64,000 nucleotides of DNA from an uncultured Prevotellaceae bacterium (GCA_947166905.1 CAMVFZ010000001.1:186001-250000), one strand, 5' to 3'; shown: positions 49,914 through 60,340, counted from the first letter of the stretch. Made by a program: numbers and translations. The notes: generated by a model from the sequence alone, not told the origin.

Positions 49914-52043
49914 ATGCAATTCAAACTACAGGCACCATACCAGCCTTCCGGTGATCAACCGGCGGCAATCAAGGGTCTCACAGAGGCTCTCAGGGACGGC
50001 GCACCGGCTGTTACACTGCTGGGCGTAACCGGTTCAGGCAAGACTTTCACCATGGCAAACGTCATAGAAAAGCTTCAGCGGCCGGCCCTGATTCTGAGCC
50101 ATAACAAGACTCTTGCGGCGCAGTTGTACGGAGAATTCAAGGCCTTTTTCCCGGACAATGCGGTAGAGTACTTCGTCTCCTATTATGATTATTATCAGCC
50201 GGAGGCTTACATCCCCGTGACCGATACCTATATAGAAAAGGACCTCAGCATCAACGAGCAAATAGACAAGCTTAGGCTTAGTGCGGCATCGGCTCTGATG
50301 TCCGGGCGCAGGGATGTGATTGTAATATCAAGCGTGTCCTGCCTTTACGGTATCGGCAATCCTGAAGACTTCCACACCCAGACAGTAGTGGTTCGCAAAG
50401 GAGAGAAACGTAGCCTTACGGCGCTGCTGTACATGCTGGTGGAAGGCCTTTACAGCCGCACGGAGACCGATTTCAAACGCGGAACCTTCCGCGTTCGCGG
50501 AGACACGGTCGATGTTTTCCTGGGCGGGGCCGACGAGGCTGTGAGGATAGAGTTCTTTGGCGACGAGGTTGACGACATTTCCCTGATAGACCCTGTCACC
50601 GGGGCCACCTACGAGCATTTGCAGGAGGTCCCCATCTATCCTGCCAAGAACTTTGTGACCACTCGCGAGCAGAGCAACCGTGCCGTGAGCATGATTCAGG
50701 ACGACCTTGTAAAGCAGGTGGAATTCTTTGAATCCATCGGCAAGGGGCTGGAGGCCAAGAGGCTAAAGCAGAGGGTGGAATACGACCTGGAGATGATAAA
50801 GGAAATGGGTTACTGCCCCGGAATAGAGAATTACTCCCGCTATCTGGATGGCCGCAAGCCTGGACAGAGGCCGTTCTGCCTTATAGATTACTTCCCGGAC
50901 GACTTCATTACATTTATAGATGAGAGCCATGTTACCCTGCCCCAGATTCGCGCGATGTACGGAGGAGACCATTCCCGCAAGAGCGTTCTGGTGGAATATG
51001 GATTCCGGCTCCCGGCTGCGGCAGACAACAGGCCGCTGACTTTTGACGAGTTCGAATCCATCACTCACCAGATGGTTTACGTAAGTGCGACTCCTACTGA
51101 GTACGAGCTTGAAAAATCAGAGGGCCTGATGGTGGAACAGGTGGTGCGTCCTACCGGACTTCTTGACCCTCCTATCGAGGTGCGGCCGATAAAGAACCAG
51201 GTAGACGATCTTCTGGAAGAGATTCGCAAGCGCGCAGAGGTGGACGAGCGCGTTCTGGTGACTACCCTGACCAAGCGTATGGCGGAAGAGTTGGACGGAT
51301 ATTTTTCCAAGGTTGGAGTTCGTTGCCGATATATTCATTCCGACATTGATACTACTGAGCGCGTAGAGATTATAGAGGATTTCAAGAATGGTCTATTTGA
51401 TGTGCTGATTGGAGTTAACCTTTTGCGCGAAGGCCTGGACATCCCGTCCGTATCCCTTGTCGCCATTCTGGATGCGGATAAGGAGGGCTTTCTGCGTAGC
51501 GGACGCGCGCTTACTCAGACTGCTGGACGTGCGGCGCGTAACGTGCACGGCCTTGTAATAATGTATGCGGATAACATTACCAGCAGCATGCAGGAAACTA
51601 TTTATGAGACCGACCGCCGCCGTAGCAAACAGATAGAATACAATAAGTTACATAATATTACGCCTAAGCAGGTAGAGACCAAGCACAATATTCTGGCCGG
51701 GGAGCTTGGTGGCCGCGTTAGCGCAGCCAATTCTTACGACGATCCTACTTATATCCCTAATCCGTCGGATCTTGGCAAGGGCAGAATCAGCGTTGGTCTG
51801 GGACACGATTCCAAGCGCGAGTCCAATACGGCTTACGAGGGCGGCCATATCAAGGCGGATCTTGCTGCTGTGCTTCAGGATCCTGTTATTCGCTCTATGA
51901 CTCGCGAGCAGGTAGAAAAGGCTGTAGAGGAGGCTAAGCGCAAGATGCAGAAGGCTGCCGCAGATCTTGACTTCTCCGCAGCCGCCGCCTTCCGCGACGA
52001 AATGTGGGCCCTGCAACAATATTTGAAAGTTTGGAAAGATTAG
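49914..52043 (+). CDS. uvrB: Excinuclease ABC subunit B
   Basis: [82 protein letters not shown]-like block; C-terminal UVR motif. Confidence 0.97.
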   Translation: MQFKLQAPYQPSGDQPAAIKGLTEALRDGAPAVTLLGVTGSGKTFTMANVIEKLQRPALILSHNKTLAAQLYGEFKAFFPDNAVEYFVSYYDYYQPEAYIPVTDTYIEKDLSINEQIDKLRLSAASALMSGRRDVIVISSVSCLYGIGNPEDFHTQTVVVRKGEKRSLTALLYMLVEGLYSRTETDFKRGTFRVRGDTVDVFLGGADEAVRIEFFGDEVDDISLIDPVTGATYEHLQEVPIYPAKNFVTTREQSNRAVSMIQDDLVKQVEFFESIGKGLEAKRLKQRVEYDLEMIKEMGYCPGIENYSRYLDGRKPGQRPFCLIDYFPDDFITFIDESHVTLPQIRAMYGGDHSRKSVLVEYGFRLPAAADNRPLTFDEFESITHQMVYVSATPTEYELEKSEGLMVEQVVRPTGLLDPPIEVRPIKNQVDDLLEEIRKRAEVDERVLVTTLTKRMAEELDGYFSKVGVRCRYIHSDIDTTERVEIIEDFKNGLFDVLIGVNLLREGLDIPSVSLVAILDADKEGFLRSGRALTQTAGRAARNVHGLVIMYADNITSSMQETIYETDRRRSKQIEYNKLHNITPKQVETKHNILAGELGGRVSAANSYDDPTYIPNPSDLGKGRISVGLGHDSKRESNTAYEGGHIKADLAAVLQDPVIRSMTREQVEKAVEEAKRKMQKAAADLDFSAAAAFRDEMWALQQYLKVWKD

Positions 52044-52071
52044 TTATCTTTGACGAAATTGGCTTTTTGAT

Positions 52072-53043
52072 ATGAATGTAAGGAAGCACATATCTTCTCT
52101 GATTATCAGTCTTGCGGCCCTGATTGGCCTTGGGGCGGCTACGACAGGCGATACTCCGCAACAAAAGTATATCGACAAATATAAGGATATGGCAATCAGG
52201 GAGATGCACCGTAGCGGCGTGCCGGCCAGCATTACCCTGGCCCAGGGCCTGTTGGAATCCCGTTACGGACTTTCTGAGCTGGCCAGCAAGGGCAACAACC
52301 ACTTTGGAATCAAATGCCATGGCTGGACAGGCAAAACCATGCGCGTTGATGACGACGAGCGCAACGAGTGCTTCCGCGTGTACAGTGACCCTGAACAGTC
52401 TTTCCAGGACCACTCTGACTTCCTGCGTTTCCGCCAGAGGTATAAATTCCTCTTTGACCTTGATCCTACCGATTACAAGGGTTGGGCCCACGGCCTTAAG
52501 AAAGCCGGTTATGCGACAGACCCCGGATACGCCAACAAACTTATCAAGTACATAGAAGACTATCAGCTGTATCGGTTTGATACAGGGGAAGATATACCGC
52601 CTTCCCCGCTCAAGATAGAAGAACCGGTGAAGTATACTCCCAGCGGACGGGAGACCTTTAGTTTCTCTTTGTCCCGCCAGATGTTCTCCCTTAACGGCGT
52701 AGCTTTTGTTTATTCCGTCGAGGGCGAAACCTACGACGATATCGCCCGGGAATTCGACCTTTTCAAGAAGGAAATCCTAAAGTTCAACGACCTTAAGATG
52801 GCGGAGACCCTACTTCCCGGCACCATCGTTTATGTGCAGGCAAAGAAGAAGGATTCCGCAAAGGGTCTTGAGAAGTATATAGTAGAGGAAGACGGAGAAA
52901 GCCTTAGGGAGATATCCCAGCGCTATGGCATCAAGCTTTCCGCCCTACTGAAGAAGAACAAATTGCCGGAAGATTACGTTACAAAAGAGGGCGACGAGCT
53001 CATACTTCGCGGCAAGGGAGTTAAGAAAAGAGTATTGTTCTAA
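52072..53043 (+). CDS. Exported glucosaminidase-domain protein with C-terminal LysM-like region
   Basis: HRSGVPASITLAQGLLESRYGLSELASKGNNHFGIKCHGWTGKT..DDERNECFRVYSDPEQSFQDHSDFL; LysM-like YIVEEDGESLREISQRYGIKLSALLKKNKL. Confidence 0.9.
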   Translation: MNVRKHISSLIISLAALIGLGAATTGDTPQQKYIDKYKDMAIREMHRSGVPASITLAQGLLESRYGLSELASKGNNHFGIKCHGWTGKTMRVDDDERNECFRVYSDPEQSFQDHSDFLRFRQRYKFLFDLDPTDYKGWAHGLKKAGYATDPGYANKLIKYIEDYQLYRFDTGEDIPPSPLKIEEPVKYTPSGRETFSFSLSRQMFSLNGVAFVYSVEGETYDDIAREFDLFKKEILKFNDLKMAETLLPGTIVYVQAKKKDSAKGLEKYIVEEDGESLREISQRYGIKLSALLKKNKLPEDYVTKEGDELILRGKGVKKRVLF

Positions 53044-53049
53044 GCATCT

Positions 53050-54099
53050 ATGACAAAGAAGAAAAAAATAGTTCTGAGCGTTGTTGGTGGCGTATTTGCA
53101 GTTATCCTGGTGGCCGGATGGTTCATCGGCCGTAAGGTTTATGACCGCAAGGCGAACAACTTTGGACGCACCATGGAACTGTTTGTGGATAAAGAGGCCA
53201 CATGGGATTCTGTAACCAGCTTTATCATAGATAGTTGCGATGTAAGATGGGAGGCCAGCTTAAAGCGCTGTGTGGCAGAGGAATCGGCCCGCAGCAGCCT
53301 TAAACCCGGTCATTACGTTGTTGAGGCCGGCCAGACATCCACCCATGTTGCCAGGATGCTTTCCCATGGCTGGCAGACACCGGTGAAACTTGTTCTCTCC
53401 GGCACTATGCGCCAGCAGGGGGCGATTGCCCGCAAGATATCGGCCCAGATGATGTTGGATTCGGCCGATGTCATCACGGCCCTGCGTGATTCCGCCCTGC
53501 TTGCAAGCCTGGGCTTCACGCGAGAGAACGTATTCTCCCTGTTCATGCCGGACACCTACGAGGTCCTATGGACAGACGATATGCCAGAGATTCTGGCCCG
53601 CCAGAAGAAGGCTTACGATGCCTTCTGGACCGATGAGAACAAAGAAAAAGCCCGTCTGCAGGGACTGACTCAGGAGCAGGTTTCAATTCTTGCATCCATA
53701 GTAAAAGGTGAGACAAACTACGAGCCGGAGATGCCAAAAATCGCAGGCGTATACCTTAACAGACTGCGCATCGGCATGAAGCTACAGGCAGATCCTACAA
53801 TTGCCTATTGTTTTGATTATCAGCTAAGCAGAATATTCAAAAGGCATCTGACTGTAGATTCTCCGTTCAACACATATATGAATATCGGTCTGCCGCCGGC
53901 ACCTATCTGCGTACCCACAAAGGCTTGCCTGGAAGCAGTATTGAATCCCGATACAGCGGATGGATATCTGTATTTCTGTGCAAATTCCAGCTTCAACGGC
54001 TCACATAAATTCGCATCTACTTATACAGAGCACCTTAAGAATGCCCGTGAATTCCAGAGGGCACTTACTATCAGGCAGAAAGAGGCTGCAGCTAAATAA
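53050..54099 (+). CDS. mltG: Endolytic murein transglycosylase MltG
   Basis: N-terminal TM; LASIVKGETNYEPEMPKIAGVYLNRLRIGMKLQADPTIAY; SPFNTYMNIGLPPAPICVPTKACLEAVLNP. Confidence 0.93.
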   Translation: MTKKKKIVLSVVGGVFAVILVAGWFIGRKVYDRKANNFGRTMELFVDKEATWDSVTSFIIDSCDVRWEASLKRCVAEESARSSLKPGHYVVEAGQTSTHVARMLSHGWQTPVKLVLSGTMRQQGAIARKISAQMMLDSADVITALRDSALLASLGFTRENVFSLFMPDTYEVLWTDDMPEILARQKKAYDAFWTDENKEKARLQGLTQEQVSILASIVKGETNYEPEMPKIAGVYLNRLRIGMKLQADPTIAYCFDYQLSRIFKRHLTVDSPFNTYMNIGLPPAPICVPTKACLEAVLNPDTADGYLYFCANSSFNGSHKFASTYTEHLKNAREFQRALTIRQKEAAAK

Positions 54100-54111
54100 C
54101 ATCAGAGGATT

Positions 54112-56244
54112 ATGGGCGTAAATGTAAAAGACATATTTCCTCACCTTGAAGGAGAGGAAATATCCCTCGTGCAGAGGGCATACGATATCGCTGCCACTTC
54201 ACTTGAAGGGCGGCTGAGGGATAGTGGAGCGCCGTTTCTGGAGCATCCGCTGGGGGTCGCACGCATAGTTGACGCAGAGATCGGCCTGCAGCCGGTTTGC
54301 GTAGCCGCCGTCTTTCTACACGAGGCATCCCGTATGAATCCGGAGGCCAAGGCCATGATTTCCGGCTTCCCGCAGGAGGTGATGCAGATAGTGGACGGCC
54401 TTGACAAGATTTCTACCATCAATCCCAAGGATACAAGACTTGAGGCAGAGAACTATAAGCGCCTGATTGTACAGTATTCCACAGACCCCCGAGTGACGGT
54501 AATCAAGATTGCCGACAGGCTTGAGGTGATGCGTAACCTTTCCAGTATGCCAAAGGGCGTACGTGAGCGTAAGTGTCTGGAAACCTTGATGTTGTACATT
54601 CCTTTGGCTCATCAGCTGGGGCTTTACAATATTAAGAGCGAGATGGAGGATATATACTTCCGTCATGTTTATCCAGAGGAATACCGTACCATCAACAATA
54701 AGCTTAAGGCAACTGAAAAAGACAGGGAAAAGCTTACGGCAGAGTTCATCGAGCCCCTTAAAAGAAAGCTCTCGGATGCCGGAATCAACTATAAGCTTAA
54801 GATACGTACCAAGACTGCATGGTCAATCTTCAAGAAGATGCAGAAGCAAAAGGTACCCTTCGAAGGCGTATACGATGTATTTGCAATCCGCTTCATCATT
54901 GATTGTGAACCGGTTAGGGAGAAGGAGCTTAAGCTTTGCTGGGACGTTTATTCTTATGTGACGGAAGAGTACGAGCCGGATACAAAGCGACTTCGCGACT
55001 GGCTTACCAAGCCTAAGGAGAACGGCTACGAGTGCCTTCATATTACCGTCAAAAACAAAGAGGGAGCTTATCTAGAGGTTCAGATACGTTCCAAGAGGAT
55101 GGATGATGTTGCAGAGAATGGCAACGCCGCCCACTGGTCTTACAAGGGAATCAGCCACGAAGCCACCATGGACCGCTGGCTTACATCTGTGCGCTACGCC
55201 CTTGAACACCCCCATTCCACCAAGACCGATGACCTTCCGACGCCTCCGCCGGACGAGATTTTCGTGTTCACCCCTACCGGCGAGCTTAGGATTCTTGCAG
55301 CAGGTTCCACCGTGCTTGATTTTGCCTTCAATATCCACTCCAATGTGGGCGTTAAGTGCACCGGAGCGCTTATCGGCGGCAAGCCGGTGAGTATCCGCGA
55401 GCAGCTCCATACCGGAGATGTGGTGGAGATTCTTACCGGAAAGAACAGCAAGCCGTCGGCCGACTGGCTTAACTTTGTGGTTACGTCAAAGGCCCGCAGT
55501 AAGATTCGCCAAGTACTTAAGGATCAGGAATATAAGCTGTCTGCGGACGGCAAGGAGCTACTGGAGCGCCGCCTAAAGAACTGGAAGCTTGAGTTTACGG
55601 ACGAGATGCGCGGAGACTTCATGAAGAAGCACCGCTATCCGTCTGTGAAGGAGATGTATGCCGCCATCGGCGAGGGCACGTTGGATGTCAATGTGGTTAA
55701 AACCTTTATCCAGGATTGGGGTAGCGGACAGCAGCAGGAAGAGTCGGGCAAGGAGAAGAAGGAGCAGTGGGCTGCTACTTCCGGGTCCGATGATATCCTG
55801 GTCATCAATGCCCAGGGCCTGAAGGGGCTGGATTATAAGATGGCCAAGTGCTGCAATCCGGTGTTTGGGGACGATGTTTTTGGCTTTGTTACAAGGGATG
55901 CGGGTATTAAGATTCACCGTATGTCCTGCCCTAATGCGGCCAGACTTATGGAGATGTATCCGTATCGCATTCAGCGAGTGCGGTGGACGGATACTCCGTC
56001 TGGAAGTGGCTTCCAGGTGTCTCTGAAGGTGGTTGCTTCTACGGAGTCTGGTATTACGGGCCAGATTATGGCGATTATTGATTCTTTCAAGACGTCTTTG
56101 AGGTCGTTCAATATGAATGAGAATCCGCGTGAGGGGCTGTACTATATTACGCTTAAACTCTCCGTGCCTTCCGGTTCAGAACTAGACAAAGTAATCTCCC
56201 AAATCCGAAATCTTAAAGGTATCGTAAAAGTTTCCCGTCTGTAG
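54112..56244 (+). CDS. Long RelA/SpoT homologue (HD-like, synthetase, TGS, ACT) with degenerate hydrolase motifs
   Basis: Synthetase YDVFAIRFIID, PKENGYECLHITV, LEVQIRSKRMDDVAENGNAAHWSYKG; TGS DEIFVFTPTGELRILAAGSTVLDFAFNIHSNVG; C-terminal ACT-like region. Confidence 0.92.
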   Translation: MGVNVKDIFPHLEGEEISLVQRAYDIAATSLEGRLRDSGAPFLEHPLGVARIVDAEIGLQPVCVAAVFLHEASRMNPEAKAMISGFPQEVMQIVDGLDKISTINPKDTRLEAENYKRLIVQYSTDPRVTVIKIADRLEVMRNLSSMPKGVRERKCLETLMLYIPLAHQLGLYNIKSEMEDIYFRHVYPEEYRTINNKLKATEKDREKLTAEFIEPLKRKLSDAGINYKLKIRTKTAWSIFKKMQKQKVPFEGVYDVFAIRFIIDCEPVREKELKLCWDVYSYVTEEYEPDTKRLRDWLTKPKENGYECLHITVKNKEGAYLEVQIRSKRMDDVAENGNAAHWSYKGISHEATMDRWLTSVRYALEHPHSTKTDDLPTPPPDEIFVFTPTGELRILAAGSTVLDFAFNIHSNVGVKCTGALIGGKPVSIREQLHTGDVVEILTGKNSKPSADWLNFVVTSKARSKIRQVLKDQEYKLSADGKELLERRLKNWKLEFTDEMRGDFMKKHRYPSVKEMYAAIGEGTLDVNVVKTFIQDWGSGQQQEESGKEKKEQWAATSGSDDILVINAQGLKGLDYKMAKCCNPVFGDDVFGFVTRDAGIKIHRMSCPNAARLMEMYPYRIQRVRWTDTPSGSGFQVSLKVVASTESGITGQIMAIIDSFKTSLRSFNMNENPREGLYYITLKLSVPSGSELDKVISQIRNLKGIVKVSRL

Positions 56245-56245
56245 C

Positions 56246-56286
56246 GGAAGGGCGGCCACACCCCTCAGGGGTGTTGTGCCCCTTCC
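56246..56286. repeat. GC-rich imperfect palindrome between convergent rel and rnz
   Basis: GGAAGGG-cggcc-ACACCCC-tca-GGGGTGT-tgtgc-CCCTTCC; no flanking T-tract. Confidence 0.85.
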
Positions 56287-56287
56287 T

Positions 56288-57205
56288 CTAGATCTCAAAG
56301 ATATCTCCGTCGGTAGCGGCGTAGGTTTCGGGGAAGATGGTGCGGCATTCGTCCTGGTAAAGGGCGATGTCCTTTTCGCGCGAAGAATAGTGACCGATAA
56401 TGAGCTTTTGTACGCCGGCATCCCTGGCTACGGTAGCAGCCTGGAGAGTGGTAGAATGATGCCTCTTGGCGGCCTGATCTTCAAGGCCGGAAAGATAAGT
56501 GGCTTCGTGATACAGAACGGTAACGCCCTTGAGCCAGCCGGAAAGCTCCGGGAATGGAGCAGTATCGCTGATATAAGCATACCCGGATGGCTGGTATGGC
56601 AAATAAGTGCAACGTTCCACGGTAAGCACGGTACCATCGGCACGTGAAACGTCCTCTCCCCTCTTAAGAGCGCCAATCTCAGTAAGGCTGAGCCCGAAGG
56701 CCTCAACAGCCCACTTATGCACATTAAGCATGGGCTCCTTTTCACGGAAAATATATCCGTAAGTCTCAATACCATGATTCAGCGGCAAAGCCACAACTTC
56801 AAGAGTCTTGGTATCATAGATAAGCTCCGGCGCCGATCCCTTAAGCGGAACGAACCTGATTTCATAGGACAAGCCCTCTCCATAATAAGAAAGGAAGAAC
56901 TTGATGATGGGCCCCAGGTTCGCAGGGCCGTAAATGTTCATTGCAGCAGTCCTGCCCTTCATTCCAAGGGTGGAGAGCAGGCCAAAGAGACCGAACACAT
57001 GATCTCCGTGGATGTGGGTGATGAAGATGGAATCAATCTTCATCATGGGAACTTTGAGGGCGGTCATCTGCTGCTGTACGCCCTCTCCGCAGTCTATCAG
57101 AAAATAGCGCCCGTGTACGGAAAGTACCTGGGCGCTCTGATATTTACCGGAGACAGGCATGGCCGAAGCCGTGCCCATCATCCGAACTTGAAAGTCTTTA
57201 CTCAC
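56288..57205 (-). CDS. rnz: Ribonuclease Z (GTG start)
   Basis: VRMMGTASAMPVSGKYQSAQVL; IFITHIHGDHVFGLFGLL; LYHEATYLSGLEDQAAKRHHSTTLQAA; IIGHYSSRE. GTG (V of VSKDFQVRMMG) best fits the usual N-terminus, overlapping the rpsA stop by 8 nt. Confidence 0.9.
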   Translation of the reverse strand: MSKDFQVRMMGTASAMPVSGKYQSAQVLSVHGRYFLIDCGEGVQQQMTALKVPMMKIDSIFITHIHGDHVFGLFGLLSTLGMKGRTAAMNIYGPANLGPIIKFFLSYYGEGLSYEIRFVPLKGSAPELIYDTKTLEVVALPLNHGIETYGYIFREKEPMLNVHKWAVEAFGLSLTEIGALKRGEDVSRADGTVLTVERCTYLPYQPSGYAYISDTAPFPELSGWLKGVTVLYHEATYLSGLEDQAAKRHHSTTLQAATVARDAGVQKLIIGHYSSREKDIALYQDECRTIFPETYAATDGDIFEI

Positions 57206-58985
57206 CTTTCTCCAGTTTGTTCTTGAGGGCTGCGAGCTCAGAGATGTCACCAAGGGTGGTCTTCTCTATGCTGCTGTTAACCTTCTTAACTGCCTTCTTG
57301 GTGGTGTCTACCTCTGCAGCTACCTTCTCTGCCTTAGCCTCTGCATAAGTGCGAGTGTGGCTGAGGAGGATTCTGCGGGTGCTGCGACGGAGCTCAACTA
57401 CCTTGAAAGGAAGAGTCTCGCCTACAACTGCGGTCTTGCCATCTTCCTTAACGAGGTCACGGCTGAAGCAGAAGCACTCGGTGCCGTCCTCAAGGGTAAT
57501 GGTAGCGCCCTTGTCTGTAGTAGAAGTAACCTTGCCCTCTACAGTTGCGCCTGCAGGATATTTAGCCTCGAGCTGATCCCAAGGGTTAGGGAGAAGCTGC
57601 TTGTGACCAAGGCTGAGCTTGTGGTTAGCCTCGTCGAAGTCAAGGATAACAACCTCGATCTTGTCACCGGGCTGAACCATCTCTGAAGGATGCTTGATCT
57701 TGTCCCAGCTGAGGTCGCTGATATGAACGAGACCCTCGATACCATCCTCAAGCTCTGCGAATACACCGAAGGTGGTGATGTTACGTACGGTTGCGGTCTG
57801 CTTGCTGCCTACGGGATAACGCTCGCGGATGTTCTCCCAAGGATTCTCTACAAGCTGCTTGAGACCAAGAGACATCTTGCGGGCCTCGCGGTCAAGTGAG
57901 AGTACCTGTGCCTCTACCTCGTCGCCAACCTTAAGGAAGTCCTGAGCGATGCGGAGACGGGGGCTCCAGCTCATTTCTGAAACGTGGATGAGACCCTCTA
58001 CACCAGGCATGATCTCTACGAATGCACCGTAGTCTGCGATAAGAACAACCTTACCCTTTACCTTGTCACCAACCTTGAGGTCAGGATCAAGGGCGTCCCA
58101 AGGATGAGCTGAAAGCTGCTTGAGACCGAGGGCGATTCTCTTCTGCTGCTCGTTGAAGTCGAGTACAACAACTTTGATCTTCTCGTCAAGAGAAACGATC
58201 TCCTCAGGGTTGTTGATACGGCCCCAAGAGAGGTCAGTGATGTGGATGAGACCGTCTACACCGCCGAGGTCTACGAATACGCCGTAGTTGGTGATGTTCT
58301 TAACGGTACCCTCAAGGATCTGGCCTTTCTCGAGCTTGCTGATGATCTCGCTCTTCTGCTTCTCGAGCTCTGCCTCAAGGAGAGCCTTGTGAGAAACAAC
58401 TACGTTGCGGAACTCCTGGTTGATCTTAACGATCTTGAAGTCCATGGTCTGGTCTACGAATACGTCGTAGTCGCGGATAGGCTTGATGTCGATCTGGCTA
58501 CCAGGGAGGAAGGCCTCGATGCCGAATACATCTACGATCATACCACCCTTGGTGCGGGTCTTAACATAACCCTTGACAACTTCGCCCTTATCGAAGGCTG
58601 CGTTAACCATATCCCATGAACGGAGCTGGCGAGCCTTCTTATGTGAAAGAAGCAACTGACCTTTGCGGTCCTCTGCAGACTCTACGTAAACTTCTACCTT
58701 ATCACCTACTTTGAGGTCAGGATTGTAACGGAACTCAGGAGCGGGGATTACACCCTCGCTCTTGTAACCGATGTTAACGATAACCTCTCTCTTGGAGATA
58801 GCGGTAACTACACCCTCTACAACGTCGTTCTCTACGACCTTGGAAAGAGTCTGATTGTAAGCGGCCTCAATTGCAGCCTTATCTTCTGCACCGTAGAGGT
58901 CTGCGCCACTTTCGAATGCATCCCAGTCAAATGCCTCGGGAGCTACGGAAGCGTTAAGCTGCGCCTTTTTGATTTCTTCTGACAT
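57198..58985 (-). CDS. rpsA: 30S ribosomal protein S1
   Basis: Tandem S1 domains (e.g. GQILEGTVKNITNYGVFVDLGGVDGLIHITDLSWGRINNPEE; GVEGLIHVSEMSWSPR; DGIEGLVHISDLSWDKIKHPSEMV). Confidence 0.96.
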   Translation of the reverse strand: MSEEIKKAQLNASVAPEAFDWDAFESGADLYGAEDKAAIEAAYNQTLSKVVENDVVEGVVTAISKREVIVNIGYKSEGVIPAPEFRYNPDLKVGDKVEVYVESAEDRKGQLLLSHKKARQLRSWDMVNAAFDKGEVVKGYVKTRTKGGMIVDVFGIEAFLPGSQIDIKPIRDYDVFVDQTMDFKIVKINQEFRNVVVSHKALLEAELEKQKSEIISKLEKGQILEGTVKNITNYGVFVDLGGVDGLIHITDLSWGRINNPEEIVSLDEKIKVVVLDFNEQQKRIALGLKQLSAHPWDALDPDLKVGDKVKGKVVLIADYGAFVEIMPGVEGLIHVSEMSWSPRLRIAQDFLKVGDEVEAQVLSLDREARKMSLGLKQLVENPWENIRERYPVGSKQTATVRNITTFGVFAELEDGIEGLVHISDLSWDKIKHPSEMVQPGDKIEVVILDFDEANHKLSLGHKQLLPNPWDQLEAKYPAGATVEGKVTSTTDKGATITLEDGTECFCFSRDLVKEDGKTAVVGETLPFKVVELRRSTRRILLSHTRTYAEAKAEKVAAEVDTTKKAVKKVNSSIEKTTLGDISELAALKNKLEKGE

Positions 58986-59061
58986 AGTGTTTAATTAATT
59001 AAAAACTAGTTGTTTAACATTATACCTTGTGCTTTTGCCCCATTCGGAGCCAAAAAGCCTG

Positions 59062-59092
59062 CAAATATAGACACAATTCCTTTAATATCAAA
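59062..59092 (-). promoter_or_regulatory. Bacteroidota-type promoter for rpsA (TTTG-N19-TATATTTG on the minus strand)
   Basis: Minus-strand TTTG (plus CAAA 59089-59092), exactly 19 nt, TATATTTG (plus CAAATATA 59062-59069). Confidence 0.85.
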
Positions 59093-59191
59093 GCATAACA
59101 TGATTTTTAGAAAAAATCTCTCAAAAATCTATGAAATATGTAACGTTTTTTATAATTTTGAAGACTGGAACAACTTAACACTAACTTATAT

Positions 59192-60340
59192 ATGCAAAGG
59201 AGAGACTTTCTTAGGACAGCAGCACTGGCAACAGCCGGAGCAGCCGTTATGGGCACTGCAGCCGCCTGCGGTAAAAAAGAAGAAAACAAACCCCGCGCCT
59301 ACAAGGTTGGCGGTATAGCCAGGATGAAACTCCGCTGGGAGCGCTACGAGCTTAAGCTCGCCCACGTTTTCACAGTTGCTTCATATTCCCGTACCACCAC
59401 CCCGGACATCCAGGTTAAAATCGAATACGACGGATACACCGGTTACGGCGAGGCCTCAATGCCCCCTTATCTTGGCCAGACCTACGAAAGCGTAGAAAAC
59501 TTCCTTGCAAAGGTAGATCTGGAGCAGTTCAGCGACCCCTTCCAGATTGACGACATCCTTACATATGTAGACAGCCTGTCAGAGGGTGACGGAGCAGCAA
59601 AAGCAGCCGTCGACATTGCCCTTCACGACCTTGTAGGCCAGCTCATCGGCCTGCCGTGGTGGAAGATTTGGGGCCTCAACGCAGCAAAGGCTCCCAACAC
59701 AACCTTCACCATCGGAATCGACACCCCCGAGGTTGTGCTTGAAAAGACAAAGGAATGCGCAGACAAATTCAATATACTTAAGGTAAAGGTAGGCCTTGAC
59801 AACGACTACGAGATGATTGAAACCATCCGCAAGGTGACCGACCTCCCCATCGCAGTCGATGCAAACCAGGGTTGGAAAGACAAACAGAAGGCTCTGGACG
59901 AGATCTTCTGGCTCAAGGAGCACGGCATCGTAATGGTAGAGCAGCCTATGCCCAAGGAGATGCTGGACGAGACCGCATGGCTCAAGGAGCGCAGCCCGCT
60001 GCCCATCTATGCTGACGAGGCCATCCAGAGACTCAAGGATATTCCCAGAATCAAAGGTGCTTACCACGGCATCAACATTAAACTTATGAAATGTACTGGT
60101 ATGCGCGAAGCCTGGAAGATGGCCAACTACGCACGCTCAGAGGGTATGGACGTAATGGTTGGATGTATGACAGAGACCTCCTGCGCAGTATCCGCCGCCG
60201 CTCAGCTCTCCCCTGCAGTTGACTTCGCCGACCTTGACGGAAACCTGCTCATCGCAAACGACCGCTTCAAGGGTATGGTTGTAGAAAAGGGCAAGATTAC
60301 CCTTTCTGAGCTTCCTGGTTTGGGCTTGCAGTTACTTTAA
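59192..60340 (+). CDS. Exported dipeptide epimerase (enolase superfamily)
   Basis: Tat-like N-terminus MQRRDFLRTAALATAGAAVMGTAAAC with lipobox-like Cys; YTGYGEASMPPYLGQT; KVKVGLDNDYEMIETIRKVTDLPIAVDANQGW; VEQPMPKEML; IYADEAIQ; INIKLMKCTGMREA. Confidence 0.88.
   Translation: MQRRDFLRTAALATAGAAVMGTAAACGKKEENKPRAYKVGGIARMKLRWERYELKLAHVFTVASYSRTTTPDIQVKIEYDGYTGYGEASMPPYLGQTYESVENFLAKVDLEQFSDPFQIDDILTYVDSLSEGDGAAKAAVDIALHDLVGQLIGLPWWKIWGLNAAKAPNTTFTIGIDTPEVVLEKTKECADKFNILKVKVGLDNDYEMIETIRKVTDLPIAVDANQGWKDKQKALDEIFWLKEHGIVMVEQPMPKEMLDETAWLKERSPLPIYADEAIQRLKDIPRIKGAYHGINIKLMKCTGMREAWKMANYARSEGMDVMVGCMTETSCAVSAAAQLSPAVDFADLDGNLLIANDRFKGMVVEKGKITLSELPGLGLQLL

Noticed and set aside
51045-51066. GAGTTCGAATCCATCAC string resembling a tRNA T-arm
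   Set aside because: Lies in frame within uvrB (DEFESIT) with no surrounding cloverleaf.
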